A stretch of 20,598 bases of DNA from Thiomicrorhabdus sp. (GTDB lineage: Bacteria; Pseudomonadota; Gammaproteobacteria; Thiomicrospirales; Thiomicrospiraceae), in NCBI GenBank assembly GCA_015488565.1, contig WFNQ01000137.1, positions 1 through 20,598 on the forward strand, written 5' to 3'. The position numbers were made by a program, and so were the translations under genes. Within the stretch, counting starts at the first letter, position 1, and each line of letters starts with the position of its first letter. The notes under the pieces are model-generated. The model did no database searches. It was not told where the DNA came from and saw only the letters and a program-made list of their open reading frames with translations. Shown here in pieces: positions 13,585 through 20,598 of the stretch.

Positions 13585-15573
13585 TTACTTACCTAATACC
13601 TTGTTCGCGGTAGCAACCACATTTTCAACGGTAAAACCAAACTCTTTAAACAACTGATCAGCTGGTGCAGACTCACCAAAGGTAGACATACAAACCGTTC
13701 CACCTTCTAGGCCAACATACTTATACCAACCGTCTGCAACACCCGCTTCAATCGCAACACGCTTCACGCCTGGAATTAGCACAGAATCTTTATACGCTTG
13801 ATCTTGCTCATCATACGCACTGGTACAAGGCATTGAAACAATACGTACACTTGCATCCATTGCTTCAGCCGCTTCAACTGCTAGACCCACTTCAGAACCG
13901 GTTGAGATAAAGATAATATCAGGCGTACCTTCACAATCTTTCAGGACATAACCACCCTTCTCAATATTTTTCACTTGCTCAGCCGTACGAGCCATTGGCT
14001 CCAATGCTTGACGAGAGAAAATTAACGCAGTTGGTGCATCACCACGCATCATCGCAAGTTTCCATGAAACCGCAGACTCAACCGCGTCACAACCACGCCA
14101 TGTTTGGAAATTCGGAATCACACGCATTGTTGCTAATTGCTCAACAGGCTGATGCGTTGGTCCATCTTCACCCAAACCAATCGAATCATGCGTATAAACA
14201 TAAATCGTACCGATTTTCATCAATGCAGACATTCTTAAGGCATTTCTCATAAACTCCATGAACATAAAGAACGTACCACCGAAAACCTTGAAGCCTCCGT
14301 GTAATACCATTCCGTTCATCATGTGCGCCATACCAAACTCACGAACACCCCAAGACAGGTAATTACCATCTGCATTTTCATGGTTAACCTTAACCATCTT
14401 AGACCAGTTCGTTAAGTTAGAACCCGTTAAATCGGCTGAACCACCAAACATTTCTGGCAACAACTCGCCCATTTTTTCAATGGATTTTTGAGATGCTTGA
14501 CGCGATGCAATTTTTGGCATCTCTTCTTGTGTTTTAGCAATGAACGAATCCATTTCCACTTCAAAGTTAGCCGGCAAGTCGCCTGCAATACGGCGCTCAT
14601 ATTCAGCCGCTTCTGTAGGATAAGCTGCACGGTAGGCTTCAAACTTAGCATTCCAAGCCGCTTCATCTGTTTGACCTTGTGCTTTGTGATCCCAACCTGC
14701 ATAGATATCATCTGGAATTTCAAACGGGCCAGCTGTCCAACCAAGCTCTTTACGAGCCAATGCAATCTCTTCATCACCTAACGGTGCACCGTGACAAGAG
14801 TAAGTACCGCACTTATTTGGAGAACCAAAACCAATCACTGTTTTAGTACAAATCAATGTAGGACGATCTGTAACCGATTTAGCCAACGTAATCGCCGCAT
14901 CAATCGCCGCCGCATCATGTCCATCCACACTCGGAATAACGTGCCAGTCATAAGAATTAAAGCGACCTGGAACACCTTTTTCCATCCAGTCACCGATGTT
15001 ACCATCGATTGAAATATCGTTGTCATCCCAAAAAGCAATCAATTTACCAAGACCGAGTGTCCCAGCCATTGCCGCCGCTTCATGAGAAAGCCCTTCCATC
15101 AAACAACCGTCACCCATAAATACATACGTGTGGTGATCTACAATATCGTGACCAGGCTTGTTAAACTGTGCTGCTAACGTACGCTCTGCAATCGCCATAC
15201 CAACGGCATTGGTCAGTCCCTGACCTAAAGGACCCGTTGTAGTTTCAATTCCTTCCGCATAACCATATTCAGGATGACCTGCAGTTTTAGAGTGTAATTG
15301 ACGGAACTGTTTAATATCGTCCATGCTTAAATCAAAACCGCTCAAGTGCAATAAAGAGTACATTAGCATCGAACCATGTCCGTTAGACAAGATAAAGCGA
15401 TCACGATCAGCCCATTTAGAATTGGTTGGATTGAACTTTAAGTGACCATTCCACAATACTTCAGCGATGTCCGCCATACCCATTGGCGCACCAGGGTGAC
15501 CTGAGTTTGCTTTTTGAACTGCATCCATGCTTAACGCACGAATTGCGTTTGCTAATTCTCTACGAGTTGCCAT
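13585..15573 (-). CDS. tkt: Transketolase
   Basis: Transketolase moves two-carbon units between sugar phosphates using thiamine diphosphate; it regenerates pentose phosphates in the Calvin cycle and serves the pentose phosphate pathway. The 662-residue protein matches E. coli TktA in length. Visible are ANSGHPGAPMGMADI (His26), ILSNGHGSMLMYSLLHL, the ThDP motif GDGCLMEGLSHEA ending in WDDNDISIDG, TKTVIGFGSPNK, the pyrimidine-domain glutamate in GVREFGMAHMMNGM, THDSIGLGEDGPTHQPVEQLA, and LIFSRQ. The ThDP, metal and phosphate-binding residues appear intact. GAGGAAG precedes the ATG by 4 nt. It is the first gene of the carbon-metabolism group; a 190-bp region separates its start from the RND terminator. 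Confidence 0.98.
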   Translation of the reverse strand: MATRRELANAIRALSMDAVQKANSGHPGAPMGMADIAEVLWNGHLKFNPTNSKWADRDRFILSNGHGSMLMYSLLHLSGFDLSMDDIKQFRQLHSKTAGHPEYGYAEGIETTTGPLGQGLTNAVGMAIAERTLAAQFNKPGHDIVDHHTYVFMGDGCLMEGLSHEAAAMAGTLGLGKLIAFWDDNDISIDGNIGDWMEKGVPGRFNSYDWHVIPSVDGHDAAAIDAAITLAKSVTDRPTLICTKTVIGFGSPNKCGTYSCHGAPLGDEEIALARKELGWTAGPFEIPDDIYAGWDHKAQGQTDEAAWNAKFEAYRAAYPTEAAEYERRIAGDLPANFEVEMDSFIAKTQEEMPKIASRQASQKSIEKMGELLPEMFGGSADLTGSNLTNWSKMVKVNHENADGNYLSWGVREFGMAHMMNGMVLHGGFKVFGGTFFMFMEFMRNALRMSALMKIGTIYVYTHDSIGLGEDGPTHQPVEQLATMRVIPNFQTWRGCDAVESAVSWKLAMMRGDAPTALIFSRQALEPMARTAEQVKNIEKGGYVLKDCEGTPDIIFISTGSEVGLAVEAAEAMDASVRIVSMPCTSAYDEQDQAYKDSVLIPGVKRVAIEAGVADGWYKYVGLEGGTVCMSTFGESAPADQLFKEFGFTVENVVATANKVLGK

Positions 15574-15762
15574 ACAACTTCCTCAATATTTAAAAAAATT
15601 CGGTGTTTACACGCCTTCACCTGACTTGAAGCACTCACGATTTCTGATAATGCTTAAGAGGAACGACCATATAATTTGGACGAATATTCTCTCTTATATT
15701 GACCAAATCATCAAGTTTTCTTATGACTTTCTAAATGAAATCAGCGACTAAACCCCCACATC
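15574..15762. other. Gene-free region upstream of tkt (promoter region)
   Basis: The tkt-RND gap spans 15574-15892 (319 bp) with no reading frame I would call. Its tkt-proximal part must hold the tkt promoter. A weak candidate on the - strand is TTGATG, 17 nt, GAGAAT, around 15685-15713. A five-G run (as read on the - strand) lies at 15753-15757, 6 nt beyond the RND terminator stem. I see no clear regulator site. Confidence 0.4.
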
Positions 15763-15803
15763 AAACACAACAAAACCCTTGTTATAAGGGCTTTGTTGTG
15801 TTT
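15763..15803 (-). terminator. Terminator hairpin after the RND operon
   Basis: AAACACAACAAAACCCTT (15763-15780) and AAGGGCTTTGTTGTGTTT (15786-15803) form an 18-bp stem with a 5-nt loop. The single non-Watson-Crick position is an A/C mismatch in + strand RNA but a G-U pair in - strand RNA, so the structure is perfect only in the RND transcript. It lies about 90 nt past the RND stop. Confidence 0.8.
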
Positions 15804-15892
15804 ATTCCAATGAATGCTTTCAAGTAAAAAAACATTTTGAATTTCTCGTTCATCTCTAGAATAGAGTGGTCTTACGCTACTGACATCAATAT

Positions 15893-18800
15893 TCAGCACT
15901 GGATTTCTTGAGACAAATCAACTTTACAGCTCATTCTCCTCTTTACAGACTGCTCGGCATGTTCATAAAAAGAGAGCATGGCGGGAATAACCAATAAAAT
16001 CAATAGCGTTGAAAACATCAAACCAAACGCAATCGCCGTTGCCATTGGAATCAAAAACTGTGCTTGCAACGAGGTTTCAAATAATAAAGGGGTTAAGCCT
16101 GCAACTGTTGTTAATGATGTCAACAACACCGCTCTTACTCGTTGTACCGCTGCCTCTTCCAATGCGTCATTGACCGATAGACCTGCCTCACGAAGACGCT
16201 TATAAAAACTGACTAAAATAATCGAATCATTCACCACAATTCCCGACAACCCAAAGAAGCCAAACAGAGATAAAATTGTCATATCCAACCCCATCCACCA
16301 ATGCCCTAGAATGGCACCAATCAATCCAAAAGGAATTGCCATCATAACCACCAACGGCCAGCCATACGAGCTAAACACCCAAGCTAGTACAATATAAATC
16401 ATGGCCAAACCAATAAATAATCCCACTTTCATATCAGCCATGGTCTCTGCTTGTCGTGCACTCTGTCCTTCCAGTGAAACGGTAAGACCATACTTTGCTT
16501 CCAGTTCTGGCAACATCGTTTCCTGTAAGCTCTCTAAAATGCGGTTGGCATTATTAACATGCTTATCCACCTCTCCAATCACATTAACGGTTAAGTCTCC
16601 ATCCACATGGCGCATAATATCAAAGCCTCGCTGTGTCGACCAAGAGGCAACTGTGCTCAATAAGACTCTATCCCCATTGGGCGTAACCACCTGCATACGA
16701 TTAATCGTTGCCAACGTATTCTGCTCTGCTCGTGGGAGCTGTACCCTAACCTCAATTTCGTCTTCGGCATCGGTAAAAATTTGCACCAATCGTCCAGAAA
16801 AAGCATCTGACAATTGACGACCTAATGAAGCATAAGTTAGCCCCATTGCTTTACCTTGAGGCGTTAACTGATACACCAGCTGATCTCGTCCATAAGGCAG
16901 ATCATCCCGAATACCACTCACCCCCGAAACCTGCATTAATACGCCTTGCAAATCCAAAGAGGCCTGTTTTAACACCTGAGGTTCTGCACCTGATAAGCGA
17001 ATATCAATGTCCCCTCCTGGCGGGCCGCTTTTAGGTGACTCGATGGTCAGTATATCTAACCCCGGCACTTCACCTGCCTTCTCTTGCCAAACACGAACAA
17101 ACTCCAAATTTCGTGTTTCACGTTGATCCGACTCCACCAATTCCACATTGACTGAACCAAAATTAGGCCCAGATTGTCGATTGGTTTTATTGTAATTTAT
17201 CGTTGCCACTCGAATAATACCTGGCTCCAATTCAGCCTCCGTATCCAATAACGCTTGATGCAGTTTATCGACATAACGTGCCGATACTTCACCTGGTGTG
17301 CCTGCCACAAAACGCGCTTCAGCAAACAATTTAGTCGATTCAGGGGAGGGGAAAAATACAAAACCCAAACGCCCCCCCGCCAACAGGCCTATTACAAAAA
17401 TCATCAATGCCAGAGTGGTCGCAATCGTAATGGCACGATGTGATAGCACCCACCGAATAAGATAGCGAAACTGATGGTGACGAAAGTGATCAATTCCCGA
17501 GTCCAAACGATACCGAATAGATCCAATTTCAGGACGCTTTACCCCCGATAAAGCATGGCGGAGATGCCCCGGCAAAATCACAAAACTTTCAATCAAAGAA
17601 GCAAAAATAACCGCAATAATGACTAATGGAATGGCAAACAGAATATTCCCCATCTCACCGCCAATCATCATCAACGGTAAAAAAGCACCCACTGTGGTTA
17701 AAGAGGAGGCCGTAACAGGCCCTAACATTCTACGCGCCCCACCTTCTGCGGCCTGCAAAGGGGCTTCACCTCTTTCATGATGTGCCAATGCATCCTCTCC
17801 GACCACGATGGCATCATCCACAATAATCCCCAGCGCCATGATAAGACCAAACATGCTGACCATGTTAATGCTGCCACCCGCAAGGTACATAATCATTAAG
17901 GTCGCCGCAAATGAGACGGGAATCCCCACCGCCACCCAAAAAGCCACGCGACCATTCATAAAAATATATAAAATCAAAATGACTAAAATTAACCCACCAA
18001 TGCCATTATTCACCAACAGCATAATACGCTGTTTAACCAGTGACCACTTTTCGTCATAAACCACCAATCTCATCCCATCAGGCAGTGTCGGTTCCACCTC
18101 TTCTAACCAGTCAAACAAAATTTTAGAAGACTTTAAGGTGTCGCCATTTTCAGCACGCTGTAATTGCAGTTGAATCGCAGGAAAACCATCCACGGTCACA
18201 TAAGGCGCATTCTTTACTGCACGGCGCTCAATACTTGCTAATTCGCCCAACGACACGTTTTCAGATTCACTGACAATCAGCGGTATTTGACTGAACTCTA
18301 AAACCGTTCGTTTTTGCTCCAAGGCTCTCACATCTCGTACACTATCACTGTCGCCAACCGAACCAGAAGGAATATCCTGACTCATCCCAGCAACCTGAGC
18401 GCCAACCCCTTCTAAAGATAAATTAAACTGCGCCAATGTCTCTTGAGACAACTCTACGGCCATCTCCTCCAGTGGTAAACCAACAAAACTAATTTTATCA
18501 ATTCCGCGATTTAACAGCTCACGCTCAAAACGATGTGCCATTGTTCGCATGTCAGATATATCACCCTGCTCACTAATCAACAACAGTTTGGCAATCGACT
18601 CATAATTTACAATACGTTGAATAACAGGCTTTTGCGCCTCTTGAGGTAGGTTTCGTAACTCACTCATCCGTTGATTAATCTGATCAACGGCCTCAATCAT
18701 ATTCGTCCCCTCTTTAAACTTAAGGGTAATCAGAGACAAGCCCAAAGAGGAGGTAGAGGTCATCTCATCCAACCCATCTAAATTACGCAATACCCGCTCA

Positions 18801-19090
18801 GCTGGGTTGGTAATGCTTAACGCCACATCCTGAGCATTGGCGCCCGGCCAAATGACTCGCACCGACGCATAATCTAATTCAAAATTAGGAAAAAACTGCA
18901 CATTCAATTTTAGCAGAGCCACAACACCCGCTAACAACATCATCAACATCAACAAATTAGGGGCAACTTTATGACGGGCAAACAGACCAATTACCCCCCC
19001 AGATTTAAAGGTCTCTTCTTTAAGTTGATAATCTCGATCATCACGATTAGATGACGTTATATTTTCCGTAGAAAACGATGAATCATTCAT
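15893..19090 (-). CDS. RND-family efflux permease (AcrB/HAE1-like)
   Basis: This is an inner-membrane proton-driven pump that, with a fusion protein and an outer-membrane channel, exports small molecules. The 1065-residue protein has the standard RND plan: a hydrophilic 40-residue tail, TM1 (about 43-62), a large periplasmic loop beginning NVQFFPNFELDYASVRVIWPGA, TM2-6 (about 355-510) with the proton-relay pair Asp425-Asp426 in LGIIVDDAIVVGED, a central TM7 (about 555-575), a second periplasmic loop and TM8-12 near the C-terminus. Opposite the Asp pair, TM10 reads GIVVNDSIILV, so the lysine equivalent to AcrB Lys940 is absent (Asn954). The N-terminal tail includes a SGGVIG coded by GGG codons (C7 at 18994-19000). 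Its ATG overlaps the stop of the fusion-protein gene (ATGA). The substrate is unknown. Confidence 0.95.
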   Translation of the reverse strand: MNDSSFSTENITSSNRDDRDYQLKEETFKSGGVIGLFARHKVAPNLLMLMMLLAGVVALLKLNVQFFPNFELDYASVRVIWPGANAQDVALSITNPAERVLRNLDGLDEMTSTSSLGLSLITLKFKEGTNMIEAVDQINQRMSELRNLPQEAQKPVIQRIVNYESIAKLLLISEQGDISDMRTMAHRFERELLNRGIDKISFVGLPLEEMAVELSQETLAQFNLSLEGVGAQVAGMSQDIPSGSVGDSDSVRDVRALEQKRTVLEFSQIPLIVSESENVSLGELASIERRAVKNAPYVTVDGFPAIQLQLQRAENGDTLKSSKILFDWLEEVEPTLPDGMRLVVYDEKWSLVKQRIMLLVNNGIGGLILVILILYIFMNGRVAFWVAVGIPVSFAATLMIMYLAGGSINMVSMFGLIMALGIIVDDAIVVGEDALAHHERGEAPLQAAEGGARRMLGPVTASSLTTVGAFLPLMMIGGEMGNILFAIPLVIIAVIFASLIESFVILPGHLRHALSGVKRPEIGSIRYRLDSGIDHFRHHQFRYLIRWVLSHRAITIATTLALMIFVIGLLAGGRLGFVFFPSPESTKLFAEARFVAGTPGEVSARYVDKLHQALLDTEAELEPGIIRVATINYNKTNRQSGPNFGSVNVELVESDQRETRNLEFVRVWQEKAGEVPGLDILTIESPKSGPPGGDIDIRLSGAEPQVLKQASLDLQGVLMQVSGVSGIRDDLPYGRDQLVYQLTPQGKAMGLTYASLGRQLSDAFSGRLVQIFTDAEDEIEVRVQLPRAEQNTLATINRMQVVTPNGDRVLLSTVASWSTQRGFDIMRHVDGDLTVNVIGEVDKHVNNANRILESLQETMLPELEAKYGLTVSLEGQSARQAETMADMKVGLFIGLAMIYIVLAWVFSSYGWPLVVMMAIPFGLIGAILGHWWMGLDMTILSLFGFFGLSGIVVNDSIILVSFYKRLREAGLSVNDALEEAAVQRVRAVLLTSLTTVAGLTPLLFETSLQAQFLIPMATAIAFGLMFSTLLILLVIPAMLSFYEHAEQSVKRRMSCKVDLSQEIQC

Positions 19091-20355
19091 TGCACAACCT
19101 CGGACACCTTAAGCCCCGTGATGGCATTCGGTAAATGTGTAATACAAATTCGATCTTGCTCAGTCAACACGTTGTCACCATTTTCCGCTCGATGAGAGGC
19201 AATCAAAGCCCATAACTCACCCTCTCGCAACACCTCTCCCAATAGCTGAACAGAGTGCGCTTGTAGCCTTCCCTCTCGAATAAGATAAACAAGATTACGA
19301 CCATACAATGCCCCATAAGGTACGGCCACAACATGCTTCAATGGCTCGCCCTGTAAATCCACCTCCATCAAGTCCCCTGGTCTAACCTGAGTAAACTCCC
19401 TTGGTATGGTAAAAAAAGAATCTAAACCACTTGTTGTTGCCTCACCCGCCAAACGAGACAGGCGCAGAGATTGCGTACTCCCCTCTTGCTGATAGAGCGC
19501 CTCTAATACACCCCCTCTCTCTACTACCGATTGTACTTTGGTTAAAATCGTTACTGGGAGCTTGGCACGAAGCTCTAAAGAATCCAATCCATAAAAACGA
19601 ACCAGCACCGTGCCCATGTTTACACGAGATCCTTCACTGACGGCAACCTTAACAATACGTGCATCATAAGGCGCAATAACTTGCCCACGTGTTAAATTTA
19701 ATTTAGCCTGTGCTAAAGTCGCTTGTGCTTTCGCCAAACGCGCTTGAACTTGTTGAATTTTTACCCCCCCCTCTTCAACCGCTAATTGTGCACCCACCAC
19801 AACATACTCCTGTCGAACTAACGCTTCTTCGACCTGATCCAAATCCGCTTGAGAGGCCAAATCTTTATTTATAAGTTGTCGTGTTCGTTGAACCGTTGTC
19901 TGTTTCAATGTCAACACACGTTGTTCATGGTCTAATCGTTGTATATTGGCTTTATCAACCAATTTTTGCAACGCAGCCTGCGCTTTCGCATCCGCGACAT
20001 CTGCTTTAGCTTGCTGCAAAGGAATATCCAAATCAGCCCGTGCCATTGAGACCAATGCCTCACCTTGCTTAACTAACTCCCCCTCTTTTACCCACACCTT
20101 ATCCACAACCCCCGATACAGGTGCTGCCGCCTCTACCATTGAAAAAGATTCCACCTTGCCGTACAAACGATGTATTGGAGACAGTTCCTCAAATACCACG
20201 CCCATTGACGCCACCATCCACACCTTCTCCTGCACCTCAATTTTTGGCTGAACAGACTTAGTAGAGACAAAATAGAAAAATAATAACAACGCAGCCAATA
20301 TAATCAGCACAGGGTACAAAAAAACCTTAAAACGCGCTTTTAAAGCCATCGCCAT
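19087..20355 (-). CDS. RND efflux periplasmic adaptor (membrane fusion protein)
   Basis: This HlyD/AcrA-type adaptor bridges the RND pump to an outer-membrane channel. The 422-residue protein has one N-terminal membrane anchor (about 12-30, FLYPVLIILAALLLFFYFV), with no lipobox cysteine. A beta-barrel/lipoyl half (about 75-110, APVSGVVDKVWVKEGELVKQGE) comes next, then a long Ala/Gln/Leu-rich coiled-coil hairpin (about 110-215). A second lipoyl half follows (VIAPYDARIVKVAVSEGSRVNMGTVL), then the beta-barrel and membrane-proximal domains. AAGGAG lies 6 nt before the ATG. Translation is coupled to the permease by a 4-nt overlap. A GG pair coded by GGG codons yields C8 at 19764-19771. A C9 tract lies in its presumed promoter. 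No TolC-like gene is in the window. Confidence 0.94.
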   Translation of the reverse strand: MAMALKARFKVFLYPVLIILAALLLFFYFVSTKSVQPKIEVQEKVWMVASMGVVFEELSPIHRLYGKVESFSMVEAAAPVSGVVDKVWVKEGELVKQGEALVSMARADLDIPLQQAKADVADAKAQAALQKLVDKANIQRLDHEQRVLTLKQTTVQRTRQLINKDLASQADLDQVEEALVRQEYVVVGAQLAVEEGGVKIQQVQARLAKAQATLAQAKLNLTRGQVIAPYDARIVKVAVSEGSRVNMGTVLVRFYGLDSLELRAKLPVTILTKVQSVVERGGVLEALYQQEGSTQSLRLSRLAGEATTSGLDSFFTIPREFTQVRPGDLMEVDLQGEPLKHVVAVPYGALYGRNLVYLIREGRLQAHSVQLLGEVLREGELWALIASHRAENGDNVLTEQDRICITHLPNAITGLKVSEVVQ

Positions 20356-20393
20356 TTAACACTCCTTCATTAAAAATCTCTTCATACTTTATA

Positions 20394-20422
20394 AAAATAA
20401 AGAGAGAGGGGGGGGGAGACAA
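20394..20422 (-). promoter_or_regulatory. Candidate promoter of the efflux operon with C9 tract in the spacer
   Basis: On the - strand TTGTCT (20417-20422) is followed after exactly 17 nt by TATTTT (20394-20399); each hexamer is 4 of 6 to consensus. The first nine spacer bases are all C (G9 at 20408-20416 on the + strand) and the rest is TC-rich. Transcription would start near 20387, giving a leader of about 32 nt. A neighbouring TATAAA (20388-20393) is an alternative -10. Confidence 0.45.
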
Positions 20423-20485
20423 GGTGAATTAAGCTTACTCAAGAGTGGATGCTCTGGAGCAGAAAATAAAAACAAATCCAATCGC

Positions 20486-20513
20486 TTGCACGATAAGCAT
20501 TTATCGCTATAAT
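20486..20513 (+). promoter_or_regulatory. Promoter with embedded inverted repeat, reading into the last gene
   Basis: TTGCAC (20486-20491) and a perfect TATAAT (20508-20513) are separated by 16 nt. The spacer is nearly filled by CGATAA-GCAT-TTATCG (20491-20506). In addition ATAAGCATTT (20493-20502) is repeated inverted as AAATGCTTAT (20524-20533), bracketing the -10 and start site. The layout suggests an operator. The predicted start near 20520 leaves a leader of about 70 nt. Confidence 0.5.
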
Positions 20514-20589
20514 CAAAATAAGGAAATGCTTATATTAAGACTAATTTACCAAAAAAACACTCCACAATTCAAATATTAAGGAAAAAACC

Positions 20590-20598
20590 ATGAAAAAA
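20590..20598 (+). CDS. Start of an unidentified + strand gene (only Met-Lys-Lys seen)
   Basis: ATG followed by two AAA codons runs off the window. AAGGA lies 6 nt upstream and a promoter with perfect -10 precedes it. An MKK start is common in secreted proteins, but three codons cannot identify the product. It is divergent from the efflux operon. Confidence 0.5.

Noticed and set aside
14427..14781. Open frames on both strands inside tkt
   Set aside because: Alternative frames of a conserved transketolase with no recognisable domains.
16401..16817. 138-codon + strand frame inside the RND gene
   Set aside because: Antisense to the permease; low-complexity Ser/Thr/Leu pattern as expected for a shadow.

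Overview
The window reads as a chromosomal segment of a moderately AT-rich gammaproteobacterium. Two blocks support this: the conserved neighbourhood coaBC-dut // radC-rpmB-rpmG-mutM, and a tkt-gap-pgk-pyk-fba carbon-metabolism cluster. Sulfur-oxidising autotrophs of the Thiomicrospira/Hydrogenovibrio/Thiomicrorhabdus group are my best guess. That guess is inferred from gene content, protein style and low GC, not from any search.

Layout. 1-563 (-) is the N-terminal part of an MscS-type mechanosensitive channel cut by the window edge. 652-2052 (-) holds yajQ then argB, tightly coupled. A G/C-tract stem-loop and the dut terminator lie upstream. 2234-5503 (-) holds a 4HBT thioesterase, coaBC, an HD-GYP response regulator and dut; the HD-GYP gene sits between two genes that are usually neighbours. 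On the + strand, 5558-6804 carries radC, rpmB and rpmG (a 50-residue zinc-free L33, easily missed). A tRNA with CAU anticodon follows on the - strand at 7079-7155, with its own good promoter, then mutM (+) to 8114. From 15573 down to 8221 (-) come tkt, gap, pgk, pyk and fba. These supply the sugar-rearrangement, triose-phosphate and aldolase steps shared by the Calvin cycle, glycolysis and gluconeogenesis, with pyruvate kinase leading out to pyruvate. From 20355 down to 15893 (-) is a two-gene efflux operon, membrane fusion protein then RND permease, with no outer-membrane partner in view. A + strand gene starts at the very end of the window.

No CRISPR array, insertion sequence, prophage or obvious cargo island is visible, and I do not see a wholly new multi-gene system. 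The unusual signals are non-coding. (1) G or C homopolymers of 7-9 bases are strikingly frequent for this base composition. One forms most of the spacer of a plausible promoter of the RND efflux operon, a geometry known from phase-variable promoters elsewhere. (2) Two intrinsic terminators are followed, at almost the same distance, by a G8 tract, and one of these tracts is also an arm of a 10-bp G/C stem-loop upstream of yajQ. (3) The pgk-pyk gap holds three copies of one short sequence that can form two mutually exclusive hairpins. (4) A ~104-nt imperfect palindrome lies directly behind gap and looks like a dispersed repeat unit. (5) Small dyads lie in or near the promoters or leaders of fba, pgk and the last + strand gene.
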